A DNA stretch of 64,000 nucleotides from Microbacterium testaceum StLB037 (GTDB lineage Bacteria > Actinomycetota > Actinomycetes > Actinomycetales > Microbacteriaceae): the NCBI RefSeq assembly GCF_000202635.1, contig NC_015125.1, positions 496,001 through 560,000 of the forward strand, given 5' to 3'. Position 1 is the stretch's first letter. Each line of letters opens with the position of its first letter. The notes below the pieces were generated by a model. The model was not told the DNA's origin, did no database searches, and saw only the letters and a list, made by a program, of their open reading frames with translations. The translations under genes and the position numbers were made by a program. This document shows, piece after piece, positions 1 to 8,572 of this stretch.

Positions 1-2
1 AG

Positions 3-890
3 TCCGAGCGCTCCCCCGATGCGCGGCGTCTCGACGTGGGCGGCTTCGCGATCCTCGCGGGCGCTCTGCTCTGCGTGACGGGGGCGCTGTCGTTCGTGCG
101 GCTTCCCGAAGGCCCCGGTCCGCTCGCGATCACGGCCCTGCTCGTCGCGGGGGTCGCCCTCCTCGTGGTCTTCGTGTGGTTCGAGCTGCGCCAGAGCGAC
201 CCGGCGGTCGACATCCGCGTGCTCCGCCGCCCCGAGATGTGGCCCGTGCAGACCACCGCCTTCCTCGTCGGCATCAGCCTCCTCGGTGCCCAGGGGCCGC
301 TCGCGACCTACGCCGGCACAGACCGCGCGCTCGGATATGGGCTGGGATTGGATGCCACCGACCGGTCCAACGTGATCGGTGTCTACCTCGTGTCGCTCAT
401 CGTGGGAGCGGTGCTGTTCGCCGTGACCTCGCGCCGCGCGAGTCCCCGCGCGGTGCTCATCGGTGCGGCCGTCCTCGTGGGCGCCGGCTACGCCCTCCTC
501 CTGCCCCTCCACGTCGAGCTGTGGCAGGTGCTGCTGTGCCTTGCGATCGCCGGTCTCGGATCGGGAGCGCTCGTCGCGGCGATGCCCGCGGCCGCCGCGG
601 CCGCCGCTCCGCGCGGGCAGACGGGCGTGGCATCCGCTCTCACCAACACCACGAAGACCGTGGGCGGCACGATGTCGTCCGCGGTGTTCGGCGTGGTGCT
701 GGCCGCGGGGGCGGGATCGGCGGTGGCGGCGACGGCGGCACCGCTCGCCGGTTACCTGACCGTCTGGGCGATCTGCGCGGCGGGCGGCTTCGCGGCGGCG
801 GTTCTGCTGCTCTTCGTGCCCAAGGTCGCGTTCGCCGATCGGGCTGAGGCCGAGGTGGACGCGCAGGCGGCGCGCGGCGAGGTGAGCTGA
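3..890 (+). CDS. MFS drug exporter, C-terminal part (5' truncated by window edge)
   Basis: The reading frame is open to the left edge of the window, so only the C-terminal half of the protein is present. It shows about eight hydrophobic helices. The phrase DIRVLRRPEMWP after a helix and a charged FELRQSD segment resembles the middle of 14-helix DHA2-family major facilitator exporters, which use proton antiport to expel drugs or other amphipathic compounds across the cytoplasmic membrane. The last helix is followed by a short polar tail. It ends 12 bases before the stop of an opposite-strand gene with no clear hairpin between them. The substrate cannot be deduced. Methionine codons inside the frame, such as position 36, are not convincing starts. 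Confidence 0.75.
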   Translation, partial: SERSPDARRLDVGGFAILAGALLCVTGALSFVRLPEGPGPLAITALLVAGVALLVVFVWFELRQSDPAVDIRVLRRPEMWPVQTTAFLVGISLLGAQGPLATYAGTDRALGYGLGLDATDRSNVIGVYLVSLIVGAVLFAVTSRRASPRAVLIGAAVLVGAGYALLLPLHVELWQVLLCLAIAGLGSGALVAAMPAAAAAAAPRGQTGVASALTNTTKTVGGTMSSAVFGVVLAAGAGSAVAATAAPLAGYLTVWAICAAGGFAAAVLLLFVPKVAFADRAEAEVDAQAARGEVS

Positions 891-902
891 CTCTCCCTCC
901 GC

Positions 903-1982
903 TTACGGGCGTCCGAGGAGGAAGAATCCCACGGTGAGGACCGCGACGAGGGCGAACGACACCCACGCCGCAAGCCCCCACGACGTCCGCAGGCGACGAC
1001 CCGCCGGCGCGACCTGCGCCAGATCGAGCCGGGTCTCGTCGACGGCGGGGTCGTCTCGCAGCTGGGTCTCGCGCCAGCGCTCCCACTGCTCGAGTTTCGT
1101 CGCGAAGACATCCGCGGTGCGCATCACTTCGGCCCATCGCGCGGGATCGGTCGTGACGACGTCGCGCGGGTGCACGAGGATGAGCAGGTCGTCGACGATC
1201 TCGATGTCCCATCCACCGGCGTCGTCGATCGCCTGCGCCATGACGTCGGGCGTGAAGAGGTAGAGAGCATCCGCCTCGTATCCCTCGGGGCAGTACAGGT
1301 CGAAGTGCTCGTCGAAGTCTCCCTCGAGCGAGAGCCGCTGCCCGGAATCGGGAACGGCCGCCACCGCGAATGCCCGGGTTCCGCGCCGAGTGGCGCGCAC
1401 GATGATGTGCGGCAACGGGCGTCGGAGGCCGATCTTGATCCATCCGCCCACCGGTGGGTAGGTGAACCGGCGCGTGGCGTTGCGGATCTCGTAGTCCGCC
1501 CACTCGACCGTTCGCCCGTCGGCGTTCTCGCGCGTCATCGCGCGGGCGACGGTGTGCCCCGTGATGCTCCACCAGGCGCGCATGGTTCCCGACCGCGGCC
1601 CCGGGACGTACTCGAGCCCGTTGTCGTCGGCGAAACGGGCAAGCGCCCAGTGTTCGCGGGGGCGCGTGCGTCGCTTGCCGGTGCGGACGATGCCCCACAC
1701 GCTGAAGACGAGCACCCCGAGGAACAGGAACACGAAAAGGAACATAGGTCGAACCTCGTCGGAGCCGCCCTGGCGCATCTCCGCCGCGATGTTCGCCCAC
1801 ATCCCCAGGGCACCGACCGTCGAGGTGATCAGGAGGAAGGTGAAGACAGCCCGCCGCCCCCGCCTCTCGGAATCGCGGACGCGCGGATACTCCTGACGGA
1901 ATCGCGCCCAGAACCGCCGAAGCTCGGCGCGGCTCGGGTGGGCGCGCAGCGCCTCCACGTCGAGCGTCGTCGATGCGGTCAT
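903..1982 (-). CDS. hypothetical membrane protein, 359 aa
   Basis: I do not recognise this family. The protein has a charged N-terminus, two close hydrophobic helices at roughly residues 45-65 and 80-101, a soluble region of about 220 residues, and one helix right at the C-terminus (about 335-356) ending in GRP. The soluble part has aromatic, beta-rich character and may face the cytoplasm. It starts 15 bases after the stop of the upstream SDR gene on the same strand, so the two may be cotranscribed. No Shine-Dalgarno sequence is visible. A weak GATCCT hexamer ends seven bases before the ATG. The function is unknown. Confidence 0.75.
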   Translation of the reverse strand: MTASTTLDVEALRAHPSRAELRRFWARFRQEYPRVRDSERRGRRAVFTFLLITSTVGALGMWANIAAEMRQGGSDEVRPMFLFVFLFLGVLVFSVWGIVRTGKRRTRPREHWALARFADDNGLEYVPGPRSGTMRAWWSITGHTVARAMTRENADGRTVEWADYEIRNATRRFTYPPVGGWIKIGLRRPLPHIIVRATRRGTRAFAVAAVPDSGQRLSLEGDFDEHFDLYCPEGYEADALYLFTPDVMAQAIDDAGGWDIEIVDDLLILVHPRDVVTTDPARWAEVMRTADVFATKLEQWERWRETQLRDDPAVDETRLDLAQVAPAGRRLRTSWGLAAWVSFALVAVLTVGFFLLGRP

Positions 1983-1997
1983 ACCGGCAGGATCGGC

Positions 1998-2768
1998 TCA
2001 GCGGGTCCGCAGGGGGCCGCGTGCCAGCAGATGCTGGGCGGACTGCGCGACGGGGCGCACCGTCACGAGGTCGAGGTTCACGTGCCCCGGCGCATCGAGC
2101 GCGTACGCGATGACGTCGGCGACGTCGTCGGCCACGAGCGGAGCCTCGACGCCCTCGTAGAGCTTGTCGGCGGCATCCTGATCTCCGCCCAGGCGGTTAA
2201 GGGTGAACTCCTCGGTGCGGACCATGCCCGGCGCGATCTCGATCACCCGCAGGGGCTCCCCGTTCAGCTCCTGACGCAGCGCGTGCACGAGCATCGCCTC
2301 GCCCGCCTTCGCGGCGTTGTACCCGCCGCCGCCCGGGTAGGCGGTCTGCGCGGCGGTGGAGGTGACGAAGAGCAGGTCGGCGTGACCGGACGCGCCGGCC
2401 GCGCGGCGCAGCGACGGCAGGAGGGATGCCACCAAGCGCTGGGACGCGAGCACGTTCGCCTCGAACATCCAGCGCCAGTCCTCGGGATCGCCGTCTTCGA
2501 CGCGATCGCTCCCGCGCGCTCCCCCGGCCACCTGAACGAGCGCGTCGACTCCTCCGGTCTCGTCGAGCCACGCCGTGAGCGCCGCGACATCGTCGGCGTC
2601 GGTCAGGTCGGCCGCGCGGGCCACGACCCCGGTCTCGCTCTCCAGAGCCGCGAGTCGGTCGGCGCGGCGGGCGACTCCCACGACGTCCCACCCCCGTGAG
2701 CGCAGGAGACGTGCGGTCGCCTCCCCGATACCCGAACTGGCCCCGGTCACCACTGCGCGTCGCGTCAT
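1998..2768 (-). CDS. SDR family NAD(P)-dependent oxidoreductase, 256 aa
   Basis: This is a classical short-chain dehydrogenase/reductase. The N-terminus has the Rossmann motif TGASSGIGEATA, followed by a mid-chain NAG-like turn (here VAGGARG) and the catalytic Tyr/Lys in YNAAKAGE after the Ser region TSTAA. The family uses NAD(P)H to reduce or oxidise alcohols, ketones or sugars in the cytoplasm. The length is typical. I chose the ATG giving MTRRAVVTG because SDR proteins usually begin just before the glycine motif; an upstream start at 2798 would add ten residues. The substrate is unknown. The downstream neighbour on the same strand is the membrane protein ending at 903. Confidence 0.85.
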   Translation of the reverse strand: MTRRAVVTGASSGIGEATARLLRSRGWDVVGVARRADRLAALESETGVVARAADLTDADDVAALTAWLDETGGVDALVQVAGGARGSDRVEDGDPEDWRWMFEANVLASQRLVASLLPSLRRAAGASGHADLLFVTSTAAQTAYPGGGGYNAAKAGEAMLVHALRQELNGEPLRVIEIAPGMVRTEEFTLNRLGGDQDAADKLYEGVEAPLVADDVADVIAYALDAPGHVNLDLVTVRPVAQSAQHLLARGPLRTR

Positions 2769-2836
2769 GGCATCCACGCTATCGGTCCCCGCCGACACCG
2801 GATCGGGAGAGGTGTTACGGCCCGTGTCCGCGGCGG

Positions 2837-2865
2837 TTGTCGGTGTCGGACGCTGTCCCTACGCT
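2837..2865 (+). promoter_or_regulatory. candidate housekeeping promoter for metY
   Basis: TTGTCG (2837-2842) and TACGCT (2860-2865) are separated by 17 bases, a good match to the actinobacterial principal sigma-factor pattern. The predicted start near 2872 leaves a leader of about 43 bases before metY. The leader shows no recognisable SAM riboswitch. Confidence 0.45.
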
Positions 2866-2914
2866 CGCAGGAGGCCACGGCGACCGCCTCGGCCCCCAGA
2901 CCAGAGGAGCAGCC

Positions 2915-4237
2915 ATGTCGGCACCCGAGAACTGGCGTTTCGAGACCAAGCAGATCCACACGGGCGCCCAGCCCGACCCGGTGACGAAGGCCCGCGCCAC
3001 CCCGATCTACCAGACCACGTCGTACGTCTTCGACAACGCCGATCACGCCGCGAACCTCTTCGCGCTGGCCGAGTTCGGCAACATCTACACGCGCATCCAG
3101 AACCCCACGCAGGACGTCGTCGAGCAGCGCGTCGCGGGCCTCGAGGGCGGCACCGGCGCCCTCCTCGTCGCCAGCGGCCAGGCGGCCGAGACGTTCGCGG
3201 TGCTCAACATCGCGCAGGCGGGCGACCACATCGTGTCGTCGAGCTCGATCTACGGCGGCACGTACAACCTCTTCAAGTACACCCTCGCCAAGCTCGGCAT
3301 CGAGACGACCTTCGTCGAGAACCAGGACGACCCCGAGGAGTGGCGCGCCGCGGTCCGGCCGAACACGAAGCTGTTCTTCGCCGAGACCATCGGCAACCCC
3401 AAGATCAACGTGCTCGACATCCGCTCGGTGGCCGACATCGCGCACGAGGCCGGCGTGCCGCTCATCGTCGACAACACGATCGCGACGCCGTACCTCATCC
3501 GCCCGTTCGAGCACGGCGCCGACATCATCGTGCACTCGGCCACGAAGTTCCTCGGCGGTCACGGCACCACCATCGGCGGTGTCATCGTCGACGGCGGCAC
3601 CTTCGCCTGGTCCGAGCACTCCGACCGTTTCCCGGGCCTGACCACCCCCGACCCCTCGTACCACGGGGCCGTCTACACCCAGGCGGTCGGTGACGGCCTG
3701 GCCTACATCATCAAGGCGCGCGTGCAGCTGCTGCGCGACCTGGGCGCCTCCATCTCCCCGCAGAGCGCATGGCAGCTCATCCAGGGCATCGAGACCCTGT
3801 CGCTGCGCGTCGAGCGCCACGTGCAGAACGCTCAGGAGATCGCGGAGTGGCTCGAGTCGCACCCCGACGTCGCGAGCGTGAACTACTCGGGCCTGCCCAC
3901 CTCGCCCTGGTACGCCGCGGCCAACAACTACGCCCCCAAGGGCGTCGGTGCGGTGCTGTCGTTCGAGCTCAAGGGCGGCGTCGAGGCCGGCCGCGAGTTC
4001 GTGAACTCGCTCAGCCTGTTCAGCCACCTCGCCAACATCGGCGACGTGCGCTCGCTCGTCATCCACCCGGCCTCGACCACGCACTCGCAGCTCACCCCCG
4101 AGCAGCAGCTGACCGCCGGAGTGACCCCGGGCCTCGTGCGCCTGTCCGTGGGCCTCGAGAACATCGCCGACCTCAAGGCCGACCTCGACCAGGCTCTCGC
4201 CGCCGCGCGCCGCCTGTCCGAGGCCGCTCGCGCCTGA
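2915..4237 (+). CDS. metY: O-acetylhomoserine sulfhydrylase (bifunctional OAH/OAS type)
   Basis: This PLP-dependent enzyme of the Cys/Met metabolism family makes homocysteine from O-acetylhomoserine and sulfide in the cytoplasm. The 440 residues fit the family. The N-terminus (RFETKQIHTGAQPD) and the Schiff-base lysine in HSATKFLGGHG are diagnostic, and the C-terminal SVGLENIADL segment is typical. The ATG at 2915 is preceded by GAGGAG at 2904-2909; longer upstream extensions lack family similarity. A strong hairpin follows the stop. Its partner metX lies about 1.4 kb downstream on the same strand, with two opposite-strand genes in between, although the two are commonly adjacent in related bacteria. 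Confidence 0.93.
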   Translation: MSAPENWRFETKQIHTGAQPDPVTKARATPIYQTTSYVFDNADHAANLFALAEFGNIYTRIQNPTQDVVEQRVAGLEGGTGALLVASGQAAETFAVLNIAQAGDHIVSSSSIYGGTYNLFKYTLAKLGIETTFVENQDDPEEWRAAVRPNTKLFFAETIGNPKINVLDIRSVADIAHEAGVPLIVDNTIATPYLIRPFEHGADIIVHSATKFLGGHGTTIGGVIVDGGTFAWSEHSDRFPGLTTPDPSYHGAVYTQAVGDGLAYIIKARVQLLRDLGASISPQSAWQLIQGIETLSLRVERHVQNAQEIAEWLESHPDVASVNYSGLPTSPWYAAANNYAPKGVGAVLSFELKGGVEAGREFVNSLSLFSHLANIGDVRSLVIHPASTTHSQLTPEQQLTAGVTPGLVRLSVGLENIADLKADLDQALAAARRLSEAARA

Positions 4238-4251
4238 GTTCACTCGCGGGA

Positions 4252-4287
4252 GACGCCCCGATCCGGCTTCGGCCGGGTCGGGGCGTC
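4252..4287 (+). terminator. metY terminator hairpin
   Basis: Two 16-base arms (4252-4267 and 4272-4287) pair with one G-U and close on a C(UUCG)G tetraloop, 15 bases after the metY stop. There is no long T tract, as is usual in high-GC actinobacteria. Confidence 0.8.
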
Positions 4288-4413
4288 GTCGCATGCGCCG
4301 CCGAGTCCCGGCCGCGGAGCACCCCGGTGACGGTCGGAGGGCGAGGGATGCCGGGAGGATCCACGTCGGGGAATGCTCCTCCCTTCATCCCTGGCCCTCC
4401 CCGGGTCACGGCG

Positions 4414-5112
4414 TCACACCTTCTGCCGCGGCCGCAGGCTCCCGAGACCCCCGTCGACGCCGAGCACCTGACCGGTCACCCACGCGTTGTCAGGCGACAG
4501 CAGGAACTCCACGGCTCGCGCGACGTCATCCGGCTCACCGAGACGACCCAGCGGATGCATGGCCTCCGAGACCTTCCGCGACAGGTCGCTCGCGGTGAGT
4601 TTCTCGGTCAGCCGCGTCTGGACGAGTCCCGGGGCGACCGCGTTCACGCGGAGACCGTGCGCCGCATAGCTCGCCGCGGCCGAGAGCGTGAGCCCGATCA
4701 CCCCCGCCTTCGCCACCGCGATCGCGTCGTGATTCGGAAGACCCGCGAGGGCCGCGGCTGACGACACGAGCACCACCGAGCCCCCGTCACGCATGTGCGA
4801 GCCCGCCGCGCGCACCGCCGCGAACGCCGTCGTGAGCGATGCGGCGATCAGCCCGTCGTACTGCTCGCGCGACGTCAGATGTGCCGGCTTGAGGAGCATC
4901 GACCCCGCGAACACCGCGATGCCGTCGAGCTCGCCCGCCTCGCGCACCACCCGGTCGACGGCGTCGAAGTCGGTGGCATCCAGAACGGCATCCGGCTCGA
5001 TGACCGAGGAGTCCCGGGCCGTGGTCAGGACACGGTGTCCCGCATCGCGGAGTCGCGTCGTGGTCGCACGCCCGATGTCGCTGGAGGCCGCGATGAGGAG
5101 GAAGGTCGCCAT
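4414..5112 (-). CDS. SDR family oxidoreductase, 232 aa
   Basis: This is a short-chain dehydrogenase/reductase with an atypical nucleotide loop (AASSDIGRATT in place of TGxxxGIG). It has a Ser-rich strand (VLVSSAAAL) and a C-terminal MHPLGRLGEPDDVA segment followed by VTGQVLGVDGGLGS, characteristic of FabG-like SDRs. The position usually filled by YxxxK reads HDAIAVAKAG, so the catalytic Tyr seems replaced by His or Ile while the Lys remains. That is unusual and could mean altered or lost activity. The ATG at 5112 is chosen because it directly precedes the Rossmann strand. A CATGAT hexamer ends seven bases upstream, compatible with a leaderless mRNA. The substrate is unknown. Confidence 0.83.
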   Translation of the reverse strand: MATFLLIAASSDIGRATTTRLRDAGHRVLTTARDSSVIEPDAVLDATDFDAVDRVVREAGELDGIAVFAGSMLLKPAHLTSREQYDGLIAASLTTAFAAVRAAGSHMRDGGSVVLVSSAAALAGLPNHDAIAVAKAGVIGLTLSAAASYAAHGLRVNAVAPGLVQTRLTEKLTASDLSRKVSEAMHPLGRLGEPDDVARAVEFLLSPDNAWVTGQVLGVDGGLGSLRPRQKV

Positions 5113-5164
5113 GCGGCGATCATGGCCCCACCCGACATCGGCGAGCGGGGGCTGGACAACCTCG

Positions 5165-5557
5165 TCAGCCGGTGGTGAGCGCCGCGCGCAGCTTCTCGTT
5201 CTCGGCGAGCCAGTCGGGGTCGCCCTCCCACAGATCGGCGAGTTCGCCCTCGTCGGACGCCGCGACGGCGAGCGCCGACACGGCGAGGGCCACGAGCTCG
5301 GGAGACGGCGGCGACACCCGCGCCACGAAGGCCTCCACGCTCTCGGCCGAGTCCGCCACCCGCCCCAGGCCCCGCGCCACGACCTCCGCTGCAGCGATCG
5401 CCAGCACCGCGTCATCGGAGTCGAGCTCCGACGGGGCCGCCTCTGCCGCGACACGCAGGGCGTCGCTCACGACACCCCAGTCCTTCGCCTCATCGAGCTC
5501 GTACGCCCAATCGGCGGCACTGTCGTTTCCGAACGGTTCTGCGCTCCACGTACCCAT
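5165..5557 (-). CDS. DUF4259 domain protein, 130 aa
   Basis: The N-terminus MGTWSAEPFGNDSAADW and the alternating helical repeats rich in Ala and acidic residues match DUF4259, a small soluble family of unknown function. The usual length is about 130 residues. The start at 5557 is preferred over the ATG three codons upstream because it fits the family N-terminus. It also has TACCAT ending eight bases upstream and no Shine-Dalgarno sequence, compatible with leaderless translation. The gene lies between the SDR gene and metX. Confidence 0.8.
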   Translation of the reverse strand: MGTWSAEPFGNDSAADWAYELDEAKDWGVVSDALRVAAEAAPSELDSDDAVLAIAAAEVVARGLGRVADSAESVEAFVARVSPPSPELVALAVSALAVAASDEGELADLWEGDPDWLAENEKLRAALTTG

Positions 5558-5564
5558 ACGCGGC

Positions 5565-5570
5565 ATGGTA
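5565..5570 (-). promoter_or_regulatory. -10 element of the DUF4259 gene (leaderless)
   Basis: TACCAT on the minus strand ends eight bases before the ATG at 5557, and no ribosome binding site is present. Confidence 0.45.
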
Positions 5571-5636
5571 GACCGCGCCTCCGACATCGCCGTAACAGTC
5601 CGGTGAAGCCCCACCGGACCGGAGAGAATGGATGCC

Positions 5637-6842
5637 ATGGACTGGCAGATCTCCGAAGACACGGTGCCGTCGGCGCCGATCACGGAGGCCGACGCCCGCT
5701 CCCTCCTCGGCCGGCCTCCGGCCACCGGCGCCTGGCGCGACGGAGACCCGGCGGGCGAGCGCCGCTTCGCGACCTTCGGGGCGTTCGCGACCGAGAACGG
5801 CGAGTCCCTCCCCGGATTCCGCCTCGCCTACGAGTCGTGGGGAGAGCTGTCCCCCGCGCGCGACAACGCCGTCCTGATCCTGCACGCGCTGACCGGCGAC
5901 AGCCACGTCCGCGGCGCCGCGGGTCCGGGCCACCCCACCGCGGGCTGGTGGAGCGACCTCGTCGGCCCCGGCGCGGCGATCGACACCGATCGCTGGTTCG
6001 TGGTCGCCCCCAACATGCTCGGCGGATGCCAGGGCTCCACCGGCCCCGCCAGCATCGCGCCGGACGGGTACGAGTGGGCCTCGCGCTTCCCGTACCTGAC
6101 CATCCGCGACCAGGTCCGCGCGCAGGCACAGCTGGCCGACGCGCTCGGGATCGACCGGTGGGCCGCGGTGATCGGCGGCTCGATGGGCGGCATGCACGCC
6201 CTCGAGTGGACGGTCGGACACCCCGACCGCGTGGAGCGCGCCGCGATCCTGTCGGCTCCGCCCATCACGACCGCCGACCAGATCGCGCTGAACTCGGTGC
6301 AGCTCGACACGATCCGGATGGACCCGCGCTTCGCCGGCGGCGAGTACTACGACTCCGGCGACGGGGACGGCCCGCACCGCGGGCTCGCGCTCGCCCGCCG
6401 CATGGCTCTGCTGAACTACCGCAGCCCCACCGAGCTCAACCAGCGTTTCCAGCGGTCCTGGCAGTCGGGCGTGAGCCCGCTCGGGCGCGGCGGACGGTTC
6501 GCGGTCGAGTCGTACCTCGACTTCCACGGCAACAAGTTCACGCGCCGCTTCGACGCCAACAGCTACCTCACGCTCGTCGAGGCGATGAACTCGCACGACG
6601 TCGGTCGTGACCGCGACGGCGTCGAAGACGCGCTGCGCCGGGTGACCGCGACCACGCTCGTCCTCGGAATCGACAGCGACCGCCTGTTCCCGATCGACGG
6701 ACAGCACCGCATCGCCCGCGGCATCCCGAACACCCTCGACGGCGACGAGGCGGTGGTCCTCGCGAGCGACTTCGGCCACGACGGCTTCCTCATCGAGACC
6801 GCCGCCGTCGCCACGCATCTGCGTCGACTGTTCGCGGCCTGA
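5637..6842 (+). CDS. metX: homoserine O-acetyltransferase, 401 aa
   Basis: MetX transfers acetyl from acetyl-CoA to homoserine, the first committed step of methionine synthesis by direct sulfhydrylation, and supplies the MetY substrate. It is an alpha/beta hydrolase fold. The nucleophile elbow GGSMGGMHALEW holds the catalytic Ser. The Asp is in LGIDSDRLFP and the His in ASDFGHDGFLIE. The substrate loop LNYRSPTELNQRF is also visible. The length is normal. GGAG at 5621-5624 suits the ATG at 5637 better than the one at 5628, which would add three residues (MDA). The following 306 bases hold no gene, only two large palindromes. Confidence 0.93.
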   Translation: MDWQISEDTVPSAPITEADARSLLGRPPATGAWRDGDPAGERRFATFGAFATENGESLPGFRLAYESWGELSPARDNAVLILHALTGDSHVRGAAGPGHPTAGWWSDLVGPGAAIDTDRWFVVAPNMLGGCQGSTGPASIAPDGYEWASRFPYLTIRDQVRAQAQLADALGIDRWAAVIGGSMGGMHALEWTVGHPDRVERAAILSAPPITTADQIALNSVQLDTIRMDPRFAGGEYYDSGDGDGPHRGLALARRMALLNYRSPTELNQRFQRSWQSGVSPLGRGGRFAVESYLDFHGNKFTRRFDANSYLTLVEAMNSHDVGRDRDGVEDALRRVTATTLVLGIDSDRLFPIDGQHRIARGIPNTLDGDEAVVLASDFGHDGFLIETAAVATHLRRLFAA

Positions 6843-6927
6843 CGGGTGCGGATGCGGGGGGGCCGGCATCCGTCGTTTTCCCGGTTCGCGTTGCCGGGCG
6901 CGCCCGCTGGCGCGCGCTGAGCGTCGA

Positions 6928-6977
6928 GTGTCCAGAACACCCGGACGAAACCTCAGGGATCCGGGTGTTGTGGACAC
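6928..6977. repeat. palindromic repeat copy 1 (18-bp arms)
   Basis: The arm GTGTCCAGAACACCCGGA (6928-6945) is followed after 14 bases by its inverted copy (6960-6977), with one mismatch. It shares a 26-base left end, starting CGTYGAG, with copy 2. The gene-free stretch 6843-7148 between convergent metX and an MFS gene contains these two elements and otherwise nothing recognisable. A copy could act as a bidirectional terminator hairpin, but the near-identical duplication suggests a dispersed repeat family. Confidence 0.85.
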
Positions 6978-7058
6978 GCGCCCCCGCCGCGCGCGTCGCG
7001 CACCTCAGACTCGGAGCGCAGGCGATCGGGAGACGCCGCGCACCCACGAGCACGTTGA

Positions 7059-7110
7059 GTGTCCAGAACACCCGGACGCGGTGCGAGCAGCTTCCGGGTG
7101 TTCTGGACAC
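7059..7110. repeat. palindromic repeat copy 2 (18-bp arms)
   Basis: The same 18-base arm as copy 1 (7059-7076) and a perfect inverted copy (7093-7110) are separated by 16 bases. The two copies are in the same orientation, 131 bases apart. Each arm is itself partly symmetric (GTGT...ACAC). Confidence 0.85.
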
Positions 7111-7148
7111 CCAGCGGTCGGGTACGGCGGCGCAGGAGCGATAGAGGC

Positions 7149-8396
7149 TCAGCCCTGCGTCGGGATCGAACCGGTGATCGCGGTCGTCGCGGCCTCGGCC
7201 GCCGGCATCCGGTGTTCGGGGTGTCGACCGGAGCGGTCCTCGACGCGGTACGACACGACGGCGACCACGAGCCCGCCCAGGGCGAGCACCGCGCCGACCC
7301 ACGCCGGGGCGACGAGTCCGAGACCCGCGGCGATCGCCAGACCGCCGAGGAACGCACCCAGGCTGTTGCCGATGTTCAGCGCGGAGTGGTTCAGGGCGGC
7401 GGCGATCGACTGGTTGTCTTCGGCGACATCCATCAGGCGGGTCTGGATGCCGGGACTCAGGGCAGCACCGCAGAAGGCGACGAGGAAAGCGAAGACCACG
7501 AGCGTCACGATCCACCCGGCGGTGAGCGCCAAGCCGACGGACGCCGCGCCGAGCGCGGTGAGGCCGACGAAGAGCCAGAAGCGCAGATCCTTGTCGGCCA
7601 GCGCACCCCCGACGACGTTGCCGACCGTCATCCCCACGCCCACGAGGACGAGGACGAGGGAGACCGCCCACTCCGGTTGCCCCGCGACCTCGGTGATCAT
7701 CGGGGCGATGTAGCTGTACATCGCGAAGAATCCACCGAACCCGACGGCACCGATGCCGAGCGCGAACCACACCTGTCCGATGCGGAAGACGCGGAGTTCG
7801 TCGCGCAGACGCCGACCGGGCGAGCCGGGGTGCTTCGGCACGAACAGGGCGATGCAGATCGTCGCGAGCACGAAGATGCCGGTCACCACGGCGAACGCCG
7901 CCCGCCAGCCGACCTGCTGGCCGAGCAGCGTACCGAGCGGCACGCCCACGACGTTCGCGATCGTGAGTCCCGTGAGCACGAAGGCCACGCCCTTCGCCCG
8001 GTTGCCCGGGCCGAGGGCGTCGGCGGCCACGAGCGCGCCGATGCCGAAGTACGCGCCGTGCGGGAGTCCGGCGAGGAACCGGGATGCCGCGACCAACTCG
8101 AACGTCGGGGCGATGACCGTCAGCAGGGTGAAGAACGCCAGCGCCGCGGCGAGCACGATCATCACGCGGTGACGTGGGAAACGCGCGACGGAACCGGCGA
8201 TCGTCGGCGCGCCGACGACCACGCCGAGTGCGTAGAGGGACACGAGCCAGCCCGCTTGGGCGATCGCGTCGTCCGGAGACGCAGCCCAGGTGGTCGGGAC
8301 GAGTTCGCGCGCGATGTTGGGCAGGAGGCCCATCACGACGAACTCGGTCATGCCGATGCCGAAACTGCCGATGGCGAGAGAAAGGAGCGCCCGCAT
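7149..8396 (-). CDS. MFS transporter, DHA1/AraJ-like, 415 aa
   Basis: This is a twelve-helix major facilitator transporter. The N-terminal helix ALLSLAIGSFGIGMTEFVVMGLLP is typical of the DHA1 group that includes AraJ, YdhP and chloramphenicol-type exporters. The A-motif-like loop after helix 2 reads GAPTIAGSVARFPRHR. These proteins export small molecules with proton antiport; the substrate here is unknown. I chose the ATG at 8396 because GAGAGG lies seven bases upstream and the protein then starts at the conserved MRALLS. A GTG at 8429 would add eleven residues, and it falls exactly where the upstream promoter predicts the transcript start. Confidence 0.86.
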   Translation of the reverse strand: MRALLSLAIGSFGIGMTEFVVMGLLPNIARELVPTTWAASPDDAIAQAGWLVSLYALGVVVGAPTIAGSVARFPRHRVMIVLAAALAFFTLLTVIAPTFELVAASRFLAGLPHGAYFGIGALVAADALGPGNRAKGVAFVLTGLTIANVVGVPLGTLLGQQVGWRAAFAVVTGIFVLATICIALFVPKHPGSPGRRLRDELRVFRIGQVWFALGIGAVGFGGFFAMYSYIAPMITEVAGQPEWAVSLVLVLVGVGMTVGNVVGGALADKDLRFWLFVGLTALGAASVGLALTAGWIVTLVVFAFLVAFCGAALSPGIQTRLMDVAEDNQSIAAALNHSALNIGNSLGAFLGGLAIAAGLGLVAPAWVGAVLALGGLVVAVVSYRVEDRSGRHPEHRMPAAEAATTAITGSIPTQG

Positions 8397-8435
8397 CGCC
8401 GCACCTCTCGAGGTCGTCGAAGAGGTCACTCGACG

Positions 8436-8464
8436 ATGTTAGTGGTCGCACTCATCGCTGTCGA
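8436..8464 (-). promoter_or_regulatory. promoter of the MFS gene
   Basis: On the minus strand TCGACA (8459-8464) and TAACAT (8436-8441) are separated by 17 bases, a near-consensus principal sigma promoter. The predicted transcript start is about 8429, the first base of an in-frame GTG. Confidence 0.55.
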
Positions 8465-8566
8465 ATCGTTTCGAGAAGGGCCGTGGCGCTGCCGCGAGCG
8501 GGAGGACGGTCCCCGTGCCGGATGTCAAGCGCGGCCCGCGAATGAGGCAATGTCGCGGGTACCGAC

Positions 8567-8572
8567 TACGAT
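8567..8572 (+). promoter_or_regulatory. candidate -10 for the EssC-like operon
   Basis: TACGAT lies 36 bases before the ATG of the lipoprotein gene; no good -35 hexamer is seen. The gene also has a strong AAGGGGG ribosome binding site at 8599-8605. Confidence 0.35.

Noticed and set aside
2769..2914. SAM riboswitch before metY
   Set aside because: No conserved SAM-I, II or IV core could be found; only a promoter and a ribosome site are visible.
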